This document shows, one piece after another, positions 17,231 through 26,757 of a DNA stretch of 64,000 bases. Position 1 is the first letter of the stretch. Every line of letters starts with the position of its first letter. The notes under the pieces are model-generated. The model was not told the DNA's origin and did not search any database. It saw only the letters and a list, made by a program, of their open reading frames with translations. Both the position numbers and the translations under genes were made by a program. Origin of the DNA: Lichenicoccus sp964246745 (GTDB lineage: Bacteria; Pseudomonadota; Alphaproteobacteria; Acetobacterales; Acetobacteraceae); the NCBI GenBank assembly GCA_964246745.1, contig CAXTRK010000008.1, positions 1-64,000 on the forward strand, given 5' to 3'.

Positions 17231-18033
17231 GCCTCGACCTCCAGGCCGCTTTCGGCAAGGCTCCGGTGCGCCTTGTTTGTGGTCAAGAAGCGCATGAATG
17301 CGGCGGCATGACGGCTCAGCACATGCCGGTTGAACGCCGCGGCAGTGCGGATCGGCGGATACGCCGCATCGGGGATGCTGACGGCGGCAGAGAAGCCGCG
17401 GCCAGGCAGCTCCGTGCTCAGCAGCAAGCCGAGCCCGACCCGTCCGCGGGCCAGCAGCCAGGCGACGCCCTCCATGTCCACCTCCCCCATGACGTGCCCG
17501 ACGAGCGCCTCGTTCAGACCAAGCCTGCCGATCAAGGCTTGCGTATCGACGACGGCGTTCGGACCCGGGTCCGGAGCGCCGAGCATGCGCCCGGCCAGAA
17601 GCGTGGAGACGAGCGCCGGCCGCACTGGCATGGGCGCCGGACCCGGACCCGAGCGCGCGATCAGCAGCCGGTTGCGCCAGGCGCCTACGGACGTCTGTGG
17701 ATGCACCGTGCCGTCCGCGGCCAGCCGCTCGACGACGCCGGACAGGGTGACGATGATATCGCAGCGCTCGTGACGGACAAGCTGTGCCGCCAGCAGCCGC
17801 GCCGGCGCGCATTGCAGGCGGACCGGCACGTTGTCGCGGCTCGAAAACAGCACGCCCAGCCGGCGCACAACGCCTCGCAGCTCCGGATCGCAGAACACGA
17901 CCACGTCCGCAGGTCCGACAAACGCCGCGCGTGCCCAGGCCGGCGCCGCCGCCAGCACGGGAGCAAGCCCGCTCAGCCGCAGTGCCGTCCGCCTCGGCAT
18001 CGCCAGGCGGTCGTGCAACGATGCCATCGGCAT
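17227..18033 (-). CDS. Periplasmic ModA-like substrate-binding protein
   Basis: A 268-residue exported protein. PRRTALRLSGLAPVLAAAP near residues 14-32 followed by WARA looks like a Tat or Sec signal peptide. The mature part (VVVFCDPELRGVVRRL, then CDIIVTLSGVVERLAADGTV) follows the type II periplasmic binding fold of molybdate/tungstate-binding ModA relatives. No ABC permease is next to it; instead it heads the molybdoenzyme operon. The ATG at 18033 has a strong GGGAGGGG site upstream. It may deliver an oxyanion or sense one; the ligand is inference. Confidence 0.68.
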   Translation of the reverse strand: MPMASLHDRLAMPRRTALRLSGLAPVLAAAPAWARAAFVGPADVVVFCDPELRGVVRRLGVLFSSRDNVPVRLQCAPARLLAAQLVRHERCDIIVTLSGVVERLAADGTVHPQTSVGAWRNRLLIARSGPGPAPMPVRPALVSTLLAGRMLGAPDPGPNAVVDTQALIGRLGLNEALVGHVMGEVDMEGVAWLLARGRVGLGLLLSTELPGRGFSAAVSIPDAAYPPIRTAAAFNRHVLSRHAAAFMRFLTTNKAHRSLAESGLEVEA

Positions 18034-18119
18034 TTCCCCTCCCGCTTTCGTCGGCGCTTCCGCGCTTCTGTTGTCTTCGGGTTGTGCGATACAGTCCACT
18101 TCCATCCCGGAGTCATTGT

Positions 18120-20891
18120 ATGCCGATCGCCTTGCGCAGCCGAGTCATCCGGCAACGAATGGTGTCTGGGCGCATGCTGGAGAGTGTTCGGGCGAGAGTG
18201 ATCGAGGTTACAGGCATGGTCCTGGCGGTGGCGGCCATCGCCATGCTGGCGGCGCTGATCTCCTACACGCCGCGCGACCCGTCCTTCGACACGGCGAGCC
18301 CGACCCCGCCCAGCAACCTGATGGGAGCGCCTGGCGCGATCGCCGCCGACCTGCTGATCCAGGGCTTCGGACTGGCCTGCCTGCTGCCGCCGCTGGCGAT
18401 GCTGGGCTGGGCCTGGCGCATCGCCTCGCATCGCGGCGTGCAGGCGCCGGTGCTGCGGCTCGTGGCATTGCTCTGTGCGCTCCCCGCCTCGGCCGCCACC
18501 CTGGCCGGCATGCCGCTGCTGCTGCATCGGGCGCCCTGGCACTGGCCCGGACCCGCGGGCTTGGGCGGCGCGGCCGGCCAGAAGCTGGCGACGACCGTGC
18601 TGGAAGCGGGCCACACGATGATCGGCCATGCCGGAGGTGCTGCGGTTTGGGGGCTGGTTGCGGTGTTGGCCCTGGTGCTGACGCCGCTTTCGCTCGCCTT
18701 GTCGGCGGGCGAATGGCGTGCGGCGGGACGGTTTGCCAAAGGGGGTGTCGGCCTCACCGCGCGCTATTCCAAAGTGCAGAGGCGCCGCTTGAGCGGTCAT
18801 GGTCCGGTTGCGCGCGAGGAGCCGGCTTCGCTCGAACCCAGACAGAGCAAGCTGTGGACGCTGTGGCGCCGGCGGCCGGTGGAAGCCGCGCACTCCCCAC
18901 ACGATCATTTCTCCGACCCGGTATCGTCGGAGCGTTCGCCGATCTCGGCCAGAATGCCGCCGGCCGAGGCGCCGACGGCGGAGCCGCAACGCCGGCCGTC
19001 TGGCGCCGCGCGGCGCGAGCCGAGCCTGCGTGCGGGCCAGCCCGCGGCGCCCACTGCCACGTCCGGCGGCTTCGGCGGCTACATCCTGCCCCCCGGTCTT
19101 GGCGAGGAGCAGGAGGAGCTTCCGGCGATCCCGCTGCGATCCGCGGCCGCCCGCGCCGCCGCGCGCAAATCGGCCGAGCAGGCTCCAGACACCCCGGCGG
19201 GGACAAGCCAGGATCCCGCCGCCCGCGAGGGCACCCTGCAGTCAATACGCAAGCTGCTCGGCGTCCGGGGCGAGTCGGCCGCCAAAGCGCCGGACGGGCC
19301 CGCTGCCCGGGCACGCGTGCCGCGTGACCTTCGCGGCGAGGAGACGCCGCCATGGACGCTGCCGCCTTTGTCGCTGCTGCAAAAGGTGCCGGCGCGCGCC
19401 GCCACCGGACCGTCGCCGGAGAGCCTGCAGGCCAATGCACGTCTGCTGGAGACAGTGCTGTCGGACTACGGCGTGCAGGGCGCGATCGGCGAGATCCATG
19501 CGGGGCCGGTGGTGACGCTCTACGAGCTGGAGCCGGCGCCCGGCATCCGCTCCGCCCGCGTCATCGGCCTTGCCGACGATATCGCCCGCTCGCTTTCCGT
19601 CACCGCGGTGCGCATCGCCACCGTTCCCGGCCGCAACGTGATCGGCATCGAGGTGCCGAACGCCAAGCGGGAGACCGTGTATTTCTCTGAATTGCTGGAT
19701 GCCGAAGCCTGGCATGACAATCCGTCCCGCCTGTGCCTGGCGCTGGGCAAGGACATCTCGGGCGCTCCGGTCTATGCCGACCTCGCCCGCATGCCGCATC
19801 TGCTGATCGCCGGCACCACCGGCTCCGGCAAGTCGGTCGGTGTCAACGCGATGATCCTGTCGCTTCTGTACCGGCTTTCTCCCGACGAATGCCGGCTGAT
19901 CCTGATCGACCCAAAGATGCTGGAGCTGTCCATCTATGACGGCATCCCGCATCTGATGGCGCCGGTGGTGACCGAGCCGGCCAAGGCGGTGACGGCGCTG
20001 AAATGGACCGTGCGCGAGATGGAGCGACGCTATCGCGGCATGAGCCAGCTCGGCGTGCGCAACGTCGCCGGCTACAACGAACGCGTCACTGCCGCGCGCG
20101 CCGCGAGCGAGGTGCTGATGCGACGGGTGCAGACCGGCTTCGACCCGGAGACCGGCAAGCCGACCTTCGAGGAGCAGGCGCTGCCGCTGGAGAACCTGCC
20201 GCATATCGTCGTGGTGATCGACGAGATGGCCGACCTGATGATGGTCGCCGGCAAGGAGATCGAGGCCGCCGTGCAGCGCCTGGCACAGATGGCGCGCGCC
20301 GCCGGCATCCACGTCATCGCGGCCACGCAGCGTCCGTCGGTGGACGTGATCACCGGCACCATCAAGGCCAACTTCCCGACCCGCATCAGCTTCCAGGTGA
20401 TCAGCAAGTTCGACAGCCGCACCATCCTCGGCGAGCAGGGCTCCGAGCAGTTGCTGGGCCAGGGCGACATGCTGTTCATGCAGGGCGGCGGCCGCATCAC
20501 CCGCGTGCACGGCCCGTTCGTCGGCGACGCCGAAGTCGAGGACGTGGTGCGTCACCTGCGCCAGCAAGGCGAGCCCGCCTACATGGACGACGTGACCTCA
20601 GTGTTCGACGACGATGGCGGCAACGGCGCGTCCAGCACCGGCGGCGGCAACGGCAACGGCCTGGACGGCGGCGGCTTCGACTCGGAAACCGGGCTGTTCG
20701 ACCAGGCGGTGGCGCTGGTCGCGCGCGAGGGCAAGGCGTCGACCTCGTTCATCCAGCGGCATCTGTCGATCGGCTACAACCGCGCCGCCAAGCTGATCGA
20801 GCAGATGGAAAAACAGGGCATCGTCGGCCCCGCCAACCATGTCGGCAAGCGCGAGGTGCTGGTCAGGCGCGAGCCGGCGGTCGAGGATTAA
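18120..20891 (+). CDS. ftsK: DNA translocase FtsK
   Basis: A 923-residue septal DNA pump that clears chromosome dimers and the terminus during division. The N-terminal ~200 residues hold four membrane helices. A Pro/Ala-rich linker follows, then the motor: Walker A GTTGSGKS near residue 565 and Walker B VVVIDEMADLMM near 700, with AATQRPSVDVITG. The C-terminal winged-helix gamma domain (SFIQRHLSIGYNRAAKLIEQ) reads KOPS-type sites. The ATG at 18120 has CGGAG upstream and lies 86 bases from the divergent binding-protein gene. Confidence 0.96.
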   Translation: MPIALRSRVIRQRMVSGRMLESVRARVIEVTGMVLAVAAIAMLAALISYTPRDPSFDTASPTPPSNLMGAPGAIAADLLIQGFGLACLLPPLAMLGWAWRIASHRGVQAPVLRLVALLCALPASAATLAGMPLLLHRAPWHWPGPAGLGGAAGQKLATTVLEAGHTMIGHAGGAAVWGLVAVLALVLTPLSLALSAGEWRAAGRFAKGGVGLTARYSKVQRRRLSGHGPVAREEPASLEPRQSKLWTLWRRRPVEAAHSPHDHFSDPVSSERSPISARMPPAEAPTAEPQRRPSGAARREPSLRAGQPAAPTATSGGFGGYILPPGLGEEQEELPAIPLRSAAARAAARKSAEQAPDTPAGTSQDPAAREGTLQSIRKLLGVRGESAAKAPDGPAARARVPRDLRGEETPPWTLPPLSLLQKVPARAATGPSPESLQANARLLETVLSDYGVQGAIGEIHAGPVVTLYELEPAPGIRSARVIGLADDIARSLSVTAVRIATVPGRNVIGIEVPNAKRETVYFSELLDAEAWHDNPSRLCLALGKDISGAPVYADLARMPHLLIAGTTGSGKSVGVNAMILSLLYRLSPDECRLILIDPKMLELSIYDGIPHLMAPVVTEPAKAVTALKWTVREMERRYRGMSQLGVRNVAGYNERVTAARAASEVLMRRVQTGFDPETGKPTFEEQALPLENLPHIVVVIDEMADLMMVAGKEIEAAVQRLAQMARAAGIHVIAATQRPSVDVITGTIKANFPTRISFQVISKFDSRTILGEQGSEQLLGQGDMLFMQGGGRITRVHGPFVGDAEVEDVVRHLRQQGEPAYMDDVTSVFDDDGGNGASSTGGGNGNGLDGGGFDSETGLFDQAVALVAREGKASTSFIQRHLSIGYNRAAKLIEQMEKQGIVGPANHVGKREVLVRREPAVED

Positions 20892-21070
20892 TACCAGGCA
20901 GCTTTGAGATCGACCCATAAGAGGCCGGGAGTCGCTCAGCAGGGCGGTTGGTACTATGTTCTTGATGCGGCACTTCCCCTGACCAGATGTTCCGTTGCGG
21001 AGCGATCTGGCCGGTGGCGGCTGCAAGCCATGGTATCGACTATACTGGTATTCATATCTATAAAGTGTGT

Positions 21071-21259
21071 ATGAACAGCCGCGATATCATCCGCGCAATC
21101 GAAATCGCCGGATGGGTCCATGTCGCGACCAAGGGCGATCACTGGCAGTTCAAGCACCCGAGGCGCCCCGGCCGCGTGACGGTGCCGCATCCGAAGCGTG
21201 ACCTGCCGATCGGCACCCTGCGGAGCATCGAGCAGCAGGCCGGCGTGAAATTGAGGTGA
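21071..21259 (+). CDS. hicA: HicA mRNA interferase toxin
   Basis: A 62-residue toxin with the double-stranded-RNA-binding-like fold. SRDIIRAIEIAGW, the catalytic-His region KGDHWQFKHP and TVPHPKRDLPIGTLRSI match HicA/YcfA. It would cut mRNA when free of HicB. The ATG at 21071 matches family N-termini. TATACT at 21041-21046 is a possible -10 box. The hicB gene starts four bases after its stop codon. Confidence 0.93.
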   Translation: MNSRDIIRAIEIAGWVHVATKGDHWQFKHPRRPGRVTVPHPKRDLPIGTLRSIEQQAGVKLR

Positions 21260-21263
21260 GCCG

Positions 21264-21650
21264 ATGACCAGCTACATCGCCCTGATCCGCAAAGAGCCGA
21301 CCAGTGACTATGGCGTCGAGTTCCCCGACCTGCCGGGGTGCGTCACCGCGGGGACCGATCTGGACGACGCATGTCGCATGGCGCGCGAAGCTCTTGCATT
21401 GCACATCCAGGGGCTGGTCGAGGACGGCGCTGAGATCCTCAGCCCGTCTGCCCTGGAGACCGTTATGCAGGACCCGGTCAATGCGGGCACAGTCGCGGTT
21501 CTGATCGAAACCCCCGCGCGCGTCTCATCCGCAATACGGGTCAACATCACGCTCCCGAAGGATCTGATCGAGGCGATCGATCGGGTCAGCTCCAATCGGT
21601 CGCGCTTCCTGGCAGACGCGGCACGGGCGGCGCTCAAGACCGTCGCCTGA
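21264..21650 (+). CDS. hicB: HicB antitoxin with ribbon-helix-helix C-terminus
   Basis: A 128-residue antitoxin. The N-terminal degenerate RNase H-like domain (YGVEFPDLPGCVTAGTDLDD) would plug the HicA active site. The C-terminal segment (IRVNITLPKDLIEAIDRVSS, then SRFLADAARAAL) is a ribbon-helix-helix DNA-binding domain for autoregulation. It directly follows hicA as one operon. Confidence 0.93.
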   Translation: MTSYIALIRKEPTSDYGVEFPDLPGCVTAGTDLDDACRMAREALALHIQGLVEDGAEILSPSALETVMQDPVNAGTVAVLIETPARVSSAIRVNITLPKDLIEAIDRVSSNRSRFLADAARAALKTVA

Positions 21651-21720
21651 CCAGTGCCTCGGTAAGCAGCTAGACCGTGCGGTGAGCCGGCAGCGTGCGG
21701 TCACAAGCAAGGCAGGCGGA

Positions 21721-21822
21721 ATGACGGCTGGCGAGCAGATCTCGATCCGCAAGGCGACGCTAGATGATCGTGAGACGCTTTTGCGTATCTACGTCGGCTC
21801 TGTGACAGCCCTTTGTGCCTCA
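21721..21822 (+). pseudogene. GNAT acetyltransferase N-terminal remnant
   Basis: After ATG at 21721 about 30 residues (ISIRKATLDDRETLLRIYVG) look like the first strand and helix of a GNAT N-acetyltransferase. After that the frame leaves the family pattern and enters the 3' end of the opposite-strand SMP-30 gene. I read it as a truncated gene; a chance resemblance is possible. Confidence 0.45.
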
Positions 21823-22659
21823 CCCCAGCGGCACGCCCGCAACCGCTACCTCGACGCCTTCGATGCTGGCGTTGCGTTCGGCGCGCCGGTTCTCGCGGGA
21901 GAAATCCGGAGCGGTGCAGATGAACAGCGTCCTGCCCTCCGGGCCACCTAGGGCACAGGCGTAGGCCGGCCGGCTGACCTCGATTTTGTCGAGCACGGCG
22001 CCGCCCTCCCCCACCCTCAGGCAGGCGTTGCCGGACGTCGCGGCGACCCAGACGCAGCCCTCCACGTCAAGACAGATCCCGTCCGGGTAGGTGCGTTCCG
22101 GCAGCGGCGCCCAAATCCTGCGCCCGGCGAGGCTGCCGTCGCTGCCGATGTCAAACGCGGTCAACCTCGCGGCGAAGGTCTCCGCCACGATCAGCGTGCG
22201 CTGATCCGGCGTGATCACCATGCCGTTCGGGAACAGCAACCGGTCGGCGACGACGCGCGCGCGTCCGTCCGGTTCCACCATGGCCAGCGTGGTCTCCGCG
22301 ACCGCCTCACCCTCATCCAGGTCAAAGCCGAAATTGCCGACATAGGCGCGGCCGACGCGGTCCACGACCATGTCGTTGATGCGCCGAGGAGCAAGCCCGC
22401 TCAGATCGGCATGCAGAACGAATTCGCCGCCCTGCTCGCGCCTGCGCACCTGGCGGTCCATCATCGAGGCGACCAGCAGCCTGCCGTCCGGAAGCCAGCC
22501 GAGACCGGATGGGCGGCAGTCGACGGACCCCTCATGCCTCGGCGCCTCGCCAGGCGCCCAGCTCTGCACCTGTTCGGCATGCATATCCGACCACCAGAGG
22601 CGGCCATCCTTCCAGCGCGGCCCTTCCGCAAACGCAAGGCCGTCCACGAACTTCTGCAT
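21820..22659 (-). CDS. SMP-30/gluconolactonase family lactonase
   Basis: A 279-residue six-bladed beta-propeller. EGPRWKDGRLWWSDMH carries the first metal-binding Glu, and PNGMVITPDQRTLIVAET and YPDGICLDVEGCVWVA are the conserved Asn and Asp blades. The family hydrolyses sugar or other lactones with a divalent metal. It is the last gene of the minus-strand unit that begins with the RND adaptor, 19 bases after the deacetylase-like gene. Confidence 0.9.
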   Translation of the reverse strand: MQKFVDGLAFAEGPRWKDGRLWWSDMHAEQVQSWAPGEAPRHEGSVDCRPSGLGWLPDGRLLVASMMDRQVRRREQGGEFVLHADLSGLAPRRINDMVVDRVGRAYVGNFGFDLDEGEAVAETTLAMVEPDGRARVVADRLLFPNGMVITPDQRTLIVAETFAARLTAFDIGSDGSLAGRRIWAPLPERTYPDGICLDVEGCVWVAATSGNACLRVGEGGAVLDKIEVSRPAYACALGGPEGRTLFICTAPDFSRENRRAERNASIEGVEVAVAGVPLG

Positions 22660-22678
22660 TGTTTCCTCCCGCGCGGGA

Positions 22679-23608
22679 TTACCCCATCAGGGCGCGGACA
22701 TGCGCCGCCGAACATTCGCCGAGTGCCGCAAGGTCGTAGCCGCCTTCGAGCAGCGAGACCAAACGTCCCGCGCAATGACGATCGGCGGCCTTGCGCAGCA
22801 ACGAGGTGAGCCAGGCGAAATCCTCCGCCTCCAGCCTGAGGTCGGCGAGCGGATCGTCCCGATGCGCATCAAAGCCCGCGGAGATGACCAGCAGTTCCGG
22901 TGCGAACGCCTCCAGCGCCGGCAGGATGCGGCCGCTCCAGCCCTCGCGGAAGGCGCGGCTGCCGCTGCCGGGGGCGAGCGGCAGGTTGACCACATTGCCG
23001 GCGACACCACGCTCGTCCGCCGCTCCCGTGCCCGGATAGCACGGCATCTGATGGCTGCTGGCATAGAACAAATCAGGATCGTCTTGCAGCATCGCCTGGC
23101 TGCCATTGCCGTGATGCACATCGAAATCGACCAGGGCGACGCGGCGCAACCCCCAGCGTTGGCGCGCGTGCAGCACGGCGATCGCCGCACTGCCGAACAG
23201 GCAGAAGCCCATCGCGCGCGCAGCCTCCGCGTGATGGCCGGGCGGCCGCACGGCGGCGAAAGCGGCGCCCGCGCGTCCTTGCAGAACCGCGTCCACCGCG
23301 GCACAGGCGCCGCCGGCGGCATGCAGCGCCGCCTGCGCGCTGCCGGCGCTGAGCACGGTGTCGGCATCGAGCGGGATGCGCTGCCCATCAGACGGCCGCG
23401 CGCCCAGGATCGCGTCGACATAGGCGCGTGGATGCGCGAGCAGCAACTGCGCCTCGGTCGCGGCCGGCGCCGGCTCGCGGATAAGGACGTTGAAGTCCGG
23501 GTGCTCGAGCGCCCGCAGCACGGCCGAGAGCCGCTCGGGCCGTTCCGGATGGCCTGGGCCGGTGTCATGGCCGAGACAGGCGGGATGGCTGAACAGGATC
23601 ACCGTCAT
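22679..23608 (-). CDS. Histone deacetylase-like amidohydrolase (class II type)
   Basis: A 309-residue Zn hydrolase of the HDAC/acetylpolyamine amidohydrolase superfamily. Visible catalytic elements are RPPGHHAE (tandem His), LVDFDVHHGNG and ISAGFDAHRDDPL (Zn ligands), and LEGGYDL near the C-terminus. In bacteria such enzymes remove acetyl groups from polyamines or small molecules. It starts eight bases after the RND pump stop codon, so it is co-transcribed with the efflux system. Confidence 0.93.
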   Translation of the reverse strand: MTVILFSHPACLGHDTGPGHPERPERLSAVLRALEHPDFNVLIREPAPAATEAQLLLAHPRAYVDAILGARPSDGQRIPLDADTVLSAGSAQAALHAAGGACAAVDAVLQGRAGAAFAAVRPPGHHAEAARAMGFCLFGSAAIAVLHARQRWGLRRVALVDFDVHHGNGSQAMLQDDPDLFYASSHQMPCYPGTGAADERGVAGNVVNLPLAPGSGSRAFREGWSGRILPALEAFAPELLVISAGFDAHRDDPLADLRLEAEDFAWLTSLLRKAADRHCAGRLVSLLEGGYDLAALGECSAAHVRALMG

Positions 23609-23616
23609 CAGCGGCG

Positions 23617-26600
23617 CTACTCGGCCTGCTGGCGCACGCCGCCGCTGATCCCCTGGGCCAGCCTTGGCATGCGACGACGGCGCGCCGGCGACAGCCAGTG
23701 CTGCACCCGGTCGAGATAGAGATAGATCACCGGCGTGGTGTAGAGCGTCAGGATCTGGCTCAGCAGCAATCCGCCGACCATGGCATAGCCGAGCGGACGC
23801 CGCAGCTCGGAGCCCGCGCCGCTCTCCAGCATCAAGGGCAGCCCGGTCAGCATCGCCGCCATCGTCGTCATCAGGATCGGCCGGAAGCGCAGCAGGCAGG
23901 CCTGACGGATGGCCTCGACCGGACTCCTGCCCTCGTCGCGCTCGGCGTGGATGGCGAAGTCGACCAGCATGATGCCGTTCTTCTTGACGATGCCGATCAG
24001 CAGGATGATGCCGATCATCGCAATCACCGACAGGTCGGTATGCGCCAGCATCAACATCAGCAGCGCGCCGACGCCGGCCGACGGCAAGGTCGAGAGGATG
24101 GTCAGCGGCAGGATGTAGCTCTCGTACAGCACGCCGAGGATGATATAGACCGAGATCAGGGCGGCGGCGATCAGGTAGGGCTCGGTGCCGAGCGAACTCT
24201 GGAACGCCTGCGCCGTGCCTTGGAATGAGCCGCGCAAGGAGAGCGGCGTGCCGAGTGCCGCCTCGGCTTTCGTGATGGCGTCGACCGCGTCGCCGAGGGC
24301 GGCGCCAGGCGCCAGGTTGAACGAGACCGTCACCGCCGGAAATTGGCTCTGATGGTCCTCGGCCAACGGTGTCACCGGCACCGTGCTCACCCTGACCAGG
24401 GCGGAGAGCGGCACCACGGCGCCATTATCGCCGTGCACATAGAGCTTCTTCAGAGTTTCGACGTCGCCCTCCTGCTGCGGCGGCACCTCAAGGATGACGA
24501 AGTAGGAGTTGAGCTGCGTGAAGTACTGCGTCACCTCGCGCTGGCCGAAGGCGTCGTAGAGCACGGCATCGATCTGCGCCGGGAGGATGCCGAAACGTGA
24601 GGCCTGGTCGCGGTCGATGGTCAGCGTCGCGGTCGTGCCCGCGATCTGCTGGTCGGTGGCGACGTCGCGCAGTTGCGCGAGCTTGCGCATTGCGTCCCAC
24701 ACCTTCGGCGCCCACTGGTCGAGTTCGGCCGCGTCCGCATCCTCAAGCGTGTACTGAAACATGGTCTGCGACAGACGGCCGCCGACGTTGATGTCCTGTG
24801 CCGGCTGCATGAACAGCTTGATGCCCGGCACATGGTCAGCCTTCGCCGACAGCCGCGCGATCACCTGCATGACCGGGACACGCTGGCCCCAATCCTTCAG
24901 ATGAATGTAGATCCGGCCCATGTTGGCGGTCTGTCCGGCAGTGCCCGCGCCCACCTGGGAGGCGAACACCTCGGTCGCCGGGTCCGCCTGCACCAGCGCG
25001 TTGATGCGCTGCTGGCGCCGGTACATCGCATCGAACGAGATGTCCTGCGCCGCCTGCGTGGTGCCGATGATCAGGCCGGTATCCTGCACCGGGAAGAAAC
25101 CCTTGGGGATGACCAGATAGAGCGCCACGGTCAGCCCCACCGTGCACAGGAAGGTCAGCAGGGTCGCGAAGCGGAAGCGAAGCGCTACATCAAGGGTGCG
25201 ACGGTAGAAGCCGAGCACGGCGTCGAACATGCGTTCGACGGATCGGTAGAGACGCCCATGCCGCGGCTCGTGACGCAGGAATTGCGAGCATAGCATCGGC
25301 GTCAGCGTGAGCGAGACGAACGCCGAGACCAGCACGGCCGCGGACAAGGTCACCGCGAATTCGCGGAACAGCCGCCCCACGATGCCGCCCATCAGCAGCA
25401 ACGGGATGAACACGGCGATCAGCGAGACGCTGATCGAGACGATGGTGAACCCGATCTCGCCGGCGCCCTTGAACGCCGCCTGCATCGGGGCCATGCCATC
25501 CTCGACATGCCGGTAGATGTTCTCGAGCATGACGATGGCATCGTCGACGACGAAACCCACGGCGATCGTCAGCGCCATCAGCGACAGATTATCCAGGCTG
25601 AAGCCGAGCCCGTACATGACGGCGAACGTGCCGAACAAGGAGAGCGGCACGGTGACGCTGGGAATGATCGTCGCCCACGCGCTGCGCAGGAACACGAAGA
25701 TCACCAGCACCACGAGCGCGATCGCGATCGCCAGCGTCACCTCGACGTCGTGCACCGAGGCGCGGATCATGATCGTCTTGTCGACGATCGCGCTCACATG
25801 GATCGTCGGCGGGATGCTGGCTTCGAGATGCGGCAGCGCCGCCTTGATGCGTTCGACGGTGCCGATCACGTTGGCGCCCGGCTGCTTGAAGATGATCAGC
25901 AGCACGCCTCGCTTCAGCCCATGTCCGGTGTCCTGCCAGCCGGCAAGCTCGCGGTTCTGCGGACCGCGCACCGCCTGCCCGATCGCATTGATGCGGATCG
26001 GTGCCCCGTTTCGAGTGCCGACGATGACCTGGTTGTAGGCCTCGGGCGTGGTAATCTGGTCGTTGGCGTTGACCACCAGCGACTGGCGCGGACCATCGAT
26101 GCTGCCCTTCGGACTGTCGCTGGTGGCGTTGGACAGCGCCGTGCGCACGTCCTCTAGGCTCATGCCCATGCTGGCCAGCCGACCGGGGTCGATCTGCACA
26201 CGGATCGCAGGCTTCTGCTGACCGCCCACCACGACGTCGCCCACGCCCTTGATGGTGGAAAGCTGTTGCTCGAGGATGTTCTCGGCGTAGTCGTCCACCG
26301 TGGTCAGCGGCAGCTCGTCCGATTGCACCGAGAGGATCAGCACCGGCGGATCGGCCGGGTTGAGCTTGCGCACCTCGGGCTGCGTCGGCAGATCCTTCGG
26401 CAACTGCCCCTGCGCCGCGTTGATCGCTTCCAGCACGTCGGTCATCGCCGCGTCGATGCTGCGCGAGAGATCGAACTGGATGGTGATCGTGCTGGTGCCA
26501 AGCACGTTGATCGAGGTCATCTGCGAGACCCCGGAGATCTCGTCGAACTGGGTCTCAAGCGGCGTGGCCACGGCCGAGGCCATGGTATCCGGACTGGCGC

Positions 26601-26757
26601 CGGGATATTGCGTGGTGACGGTCAGCGTCGGAAAATCGACCGCCGGCAACGGCGCCACCGGCAGCAGCGGGAACGCGGCCAGGCCGATCAGGAAAATCGC
26701 CGCCATGACCAGGGACGTCGCGATCGGCCGCCTGATGAACGGGCTCGATATGCTCAT
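23617..26757 (-). CDS. RND multidrug efflux pump, MdtB/MdtC-like
   Basis: A 1046-residue inner-membrane proton-driven exporter, full length for the HAE1 family. It has the N-terminal helix with FIRRPIATSLVM, porter loops, and two six-helix bundles. The second bundle of the first repeat contains AVGFVVDDAIVMLENIYRH, with the proton-relay Asp pair. Sequence style (AVDFPTLTVTTQYPGASPDT) is closest to MdtB/MdtC. Only one such pump gene is present, so it would act as a homotrimer. It is coupled to its adaptor by a four-base ATGA overlap. No outer-membrane channel gene is next to it. Confidence 0.94.
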   Translation of the reverse strand: MSISSPFIRRPIATSLVMAAIFLIGLAAFPLLPVAPLPAVDFPTLTVTTQYPGASPDTMASAVATPLETQFDEISGVSQMTSINVLGTSTITIQFDLSRSIDAAMTDVLEAINAAQGQLPKDLPTQPEVRKLNPADPPVLILSVQSDELPLTTVDDYAENILEQQLSTIKGVGDVVVGGQQKPAIRVQIDPGRLASMGMSLEDVRTALSNATSDSPKGSIDGPRQSLVVNANDQITTPEAYNQVIVGTRNGAPIRINAIGQAVRGPQNRELAGWQDTGHGLKRGVLLIIFKQPGANVIGTVERIKAALPHLEASIPPTIHVSAIVDKTIMIRASVHDVEVTLAIAIALVVLVIFVFLRSAWATIIPSVTVPLSLFGTFAVMYGLGFSLDNLSLMALTIAVGFVVDDAIVMLENIYRHVEDGMAPMQAAFKGAGEIGFTIVSISVSLIAVFIPLLLMGGIVGRLFREFAVTLSAAVLVSAFVSLTLTPMLCSQFLRHEPRHGRLYRSVERMFDAVLGFYRRTLDVALRFRFATLLTFLCTVGLTVALYLVIPKGFFPVQDTGLIIGTTQAAQDISFDAMYRRQQRINALVQADPATEVFASQVGAGTAGQTANMGRIYIHLKDWGQRVPVMQVIARLSAKADHVPGIKLFMQPAQDINVGGRLSQTMFQYTLEDADAAELDQWAPKVWDAMRKLAQLRDVATDQQIAGTTATLTIDRDQASRFGILPAQIDAVLYDAFGQREVTQYFTQLNSYFVILEVPPQQEGDVETLKKLYVHGDNGAVVPLSALVRVSTVPVTPLAEDHQSQFPAVTVSFNLAPGAALGDAVDAITKAEAALGTPLSLRGSFQGTAQAFQSSLGTEPYLIAAALISVYIILGVLYESYILPLTILSTLPSAGVGALLMLMLAHTDLSVIAMIGIILLIGIVKKNGIMLVDFAIHAERDEGRSPVEAIRQACLLRFRPILMTTMAAMLTGLPLMLESGAGSELRRPLGYAMVGGLLLSQILTLYTTPVIYLYLDRVQHWLSPARRRRMPRLAQGISGGVRQQAE

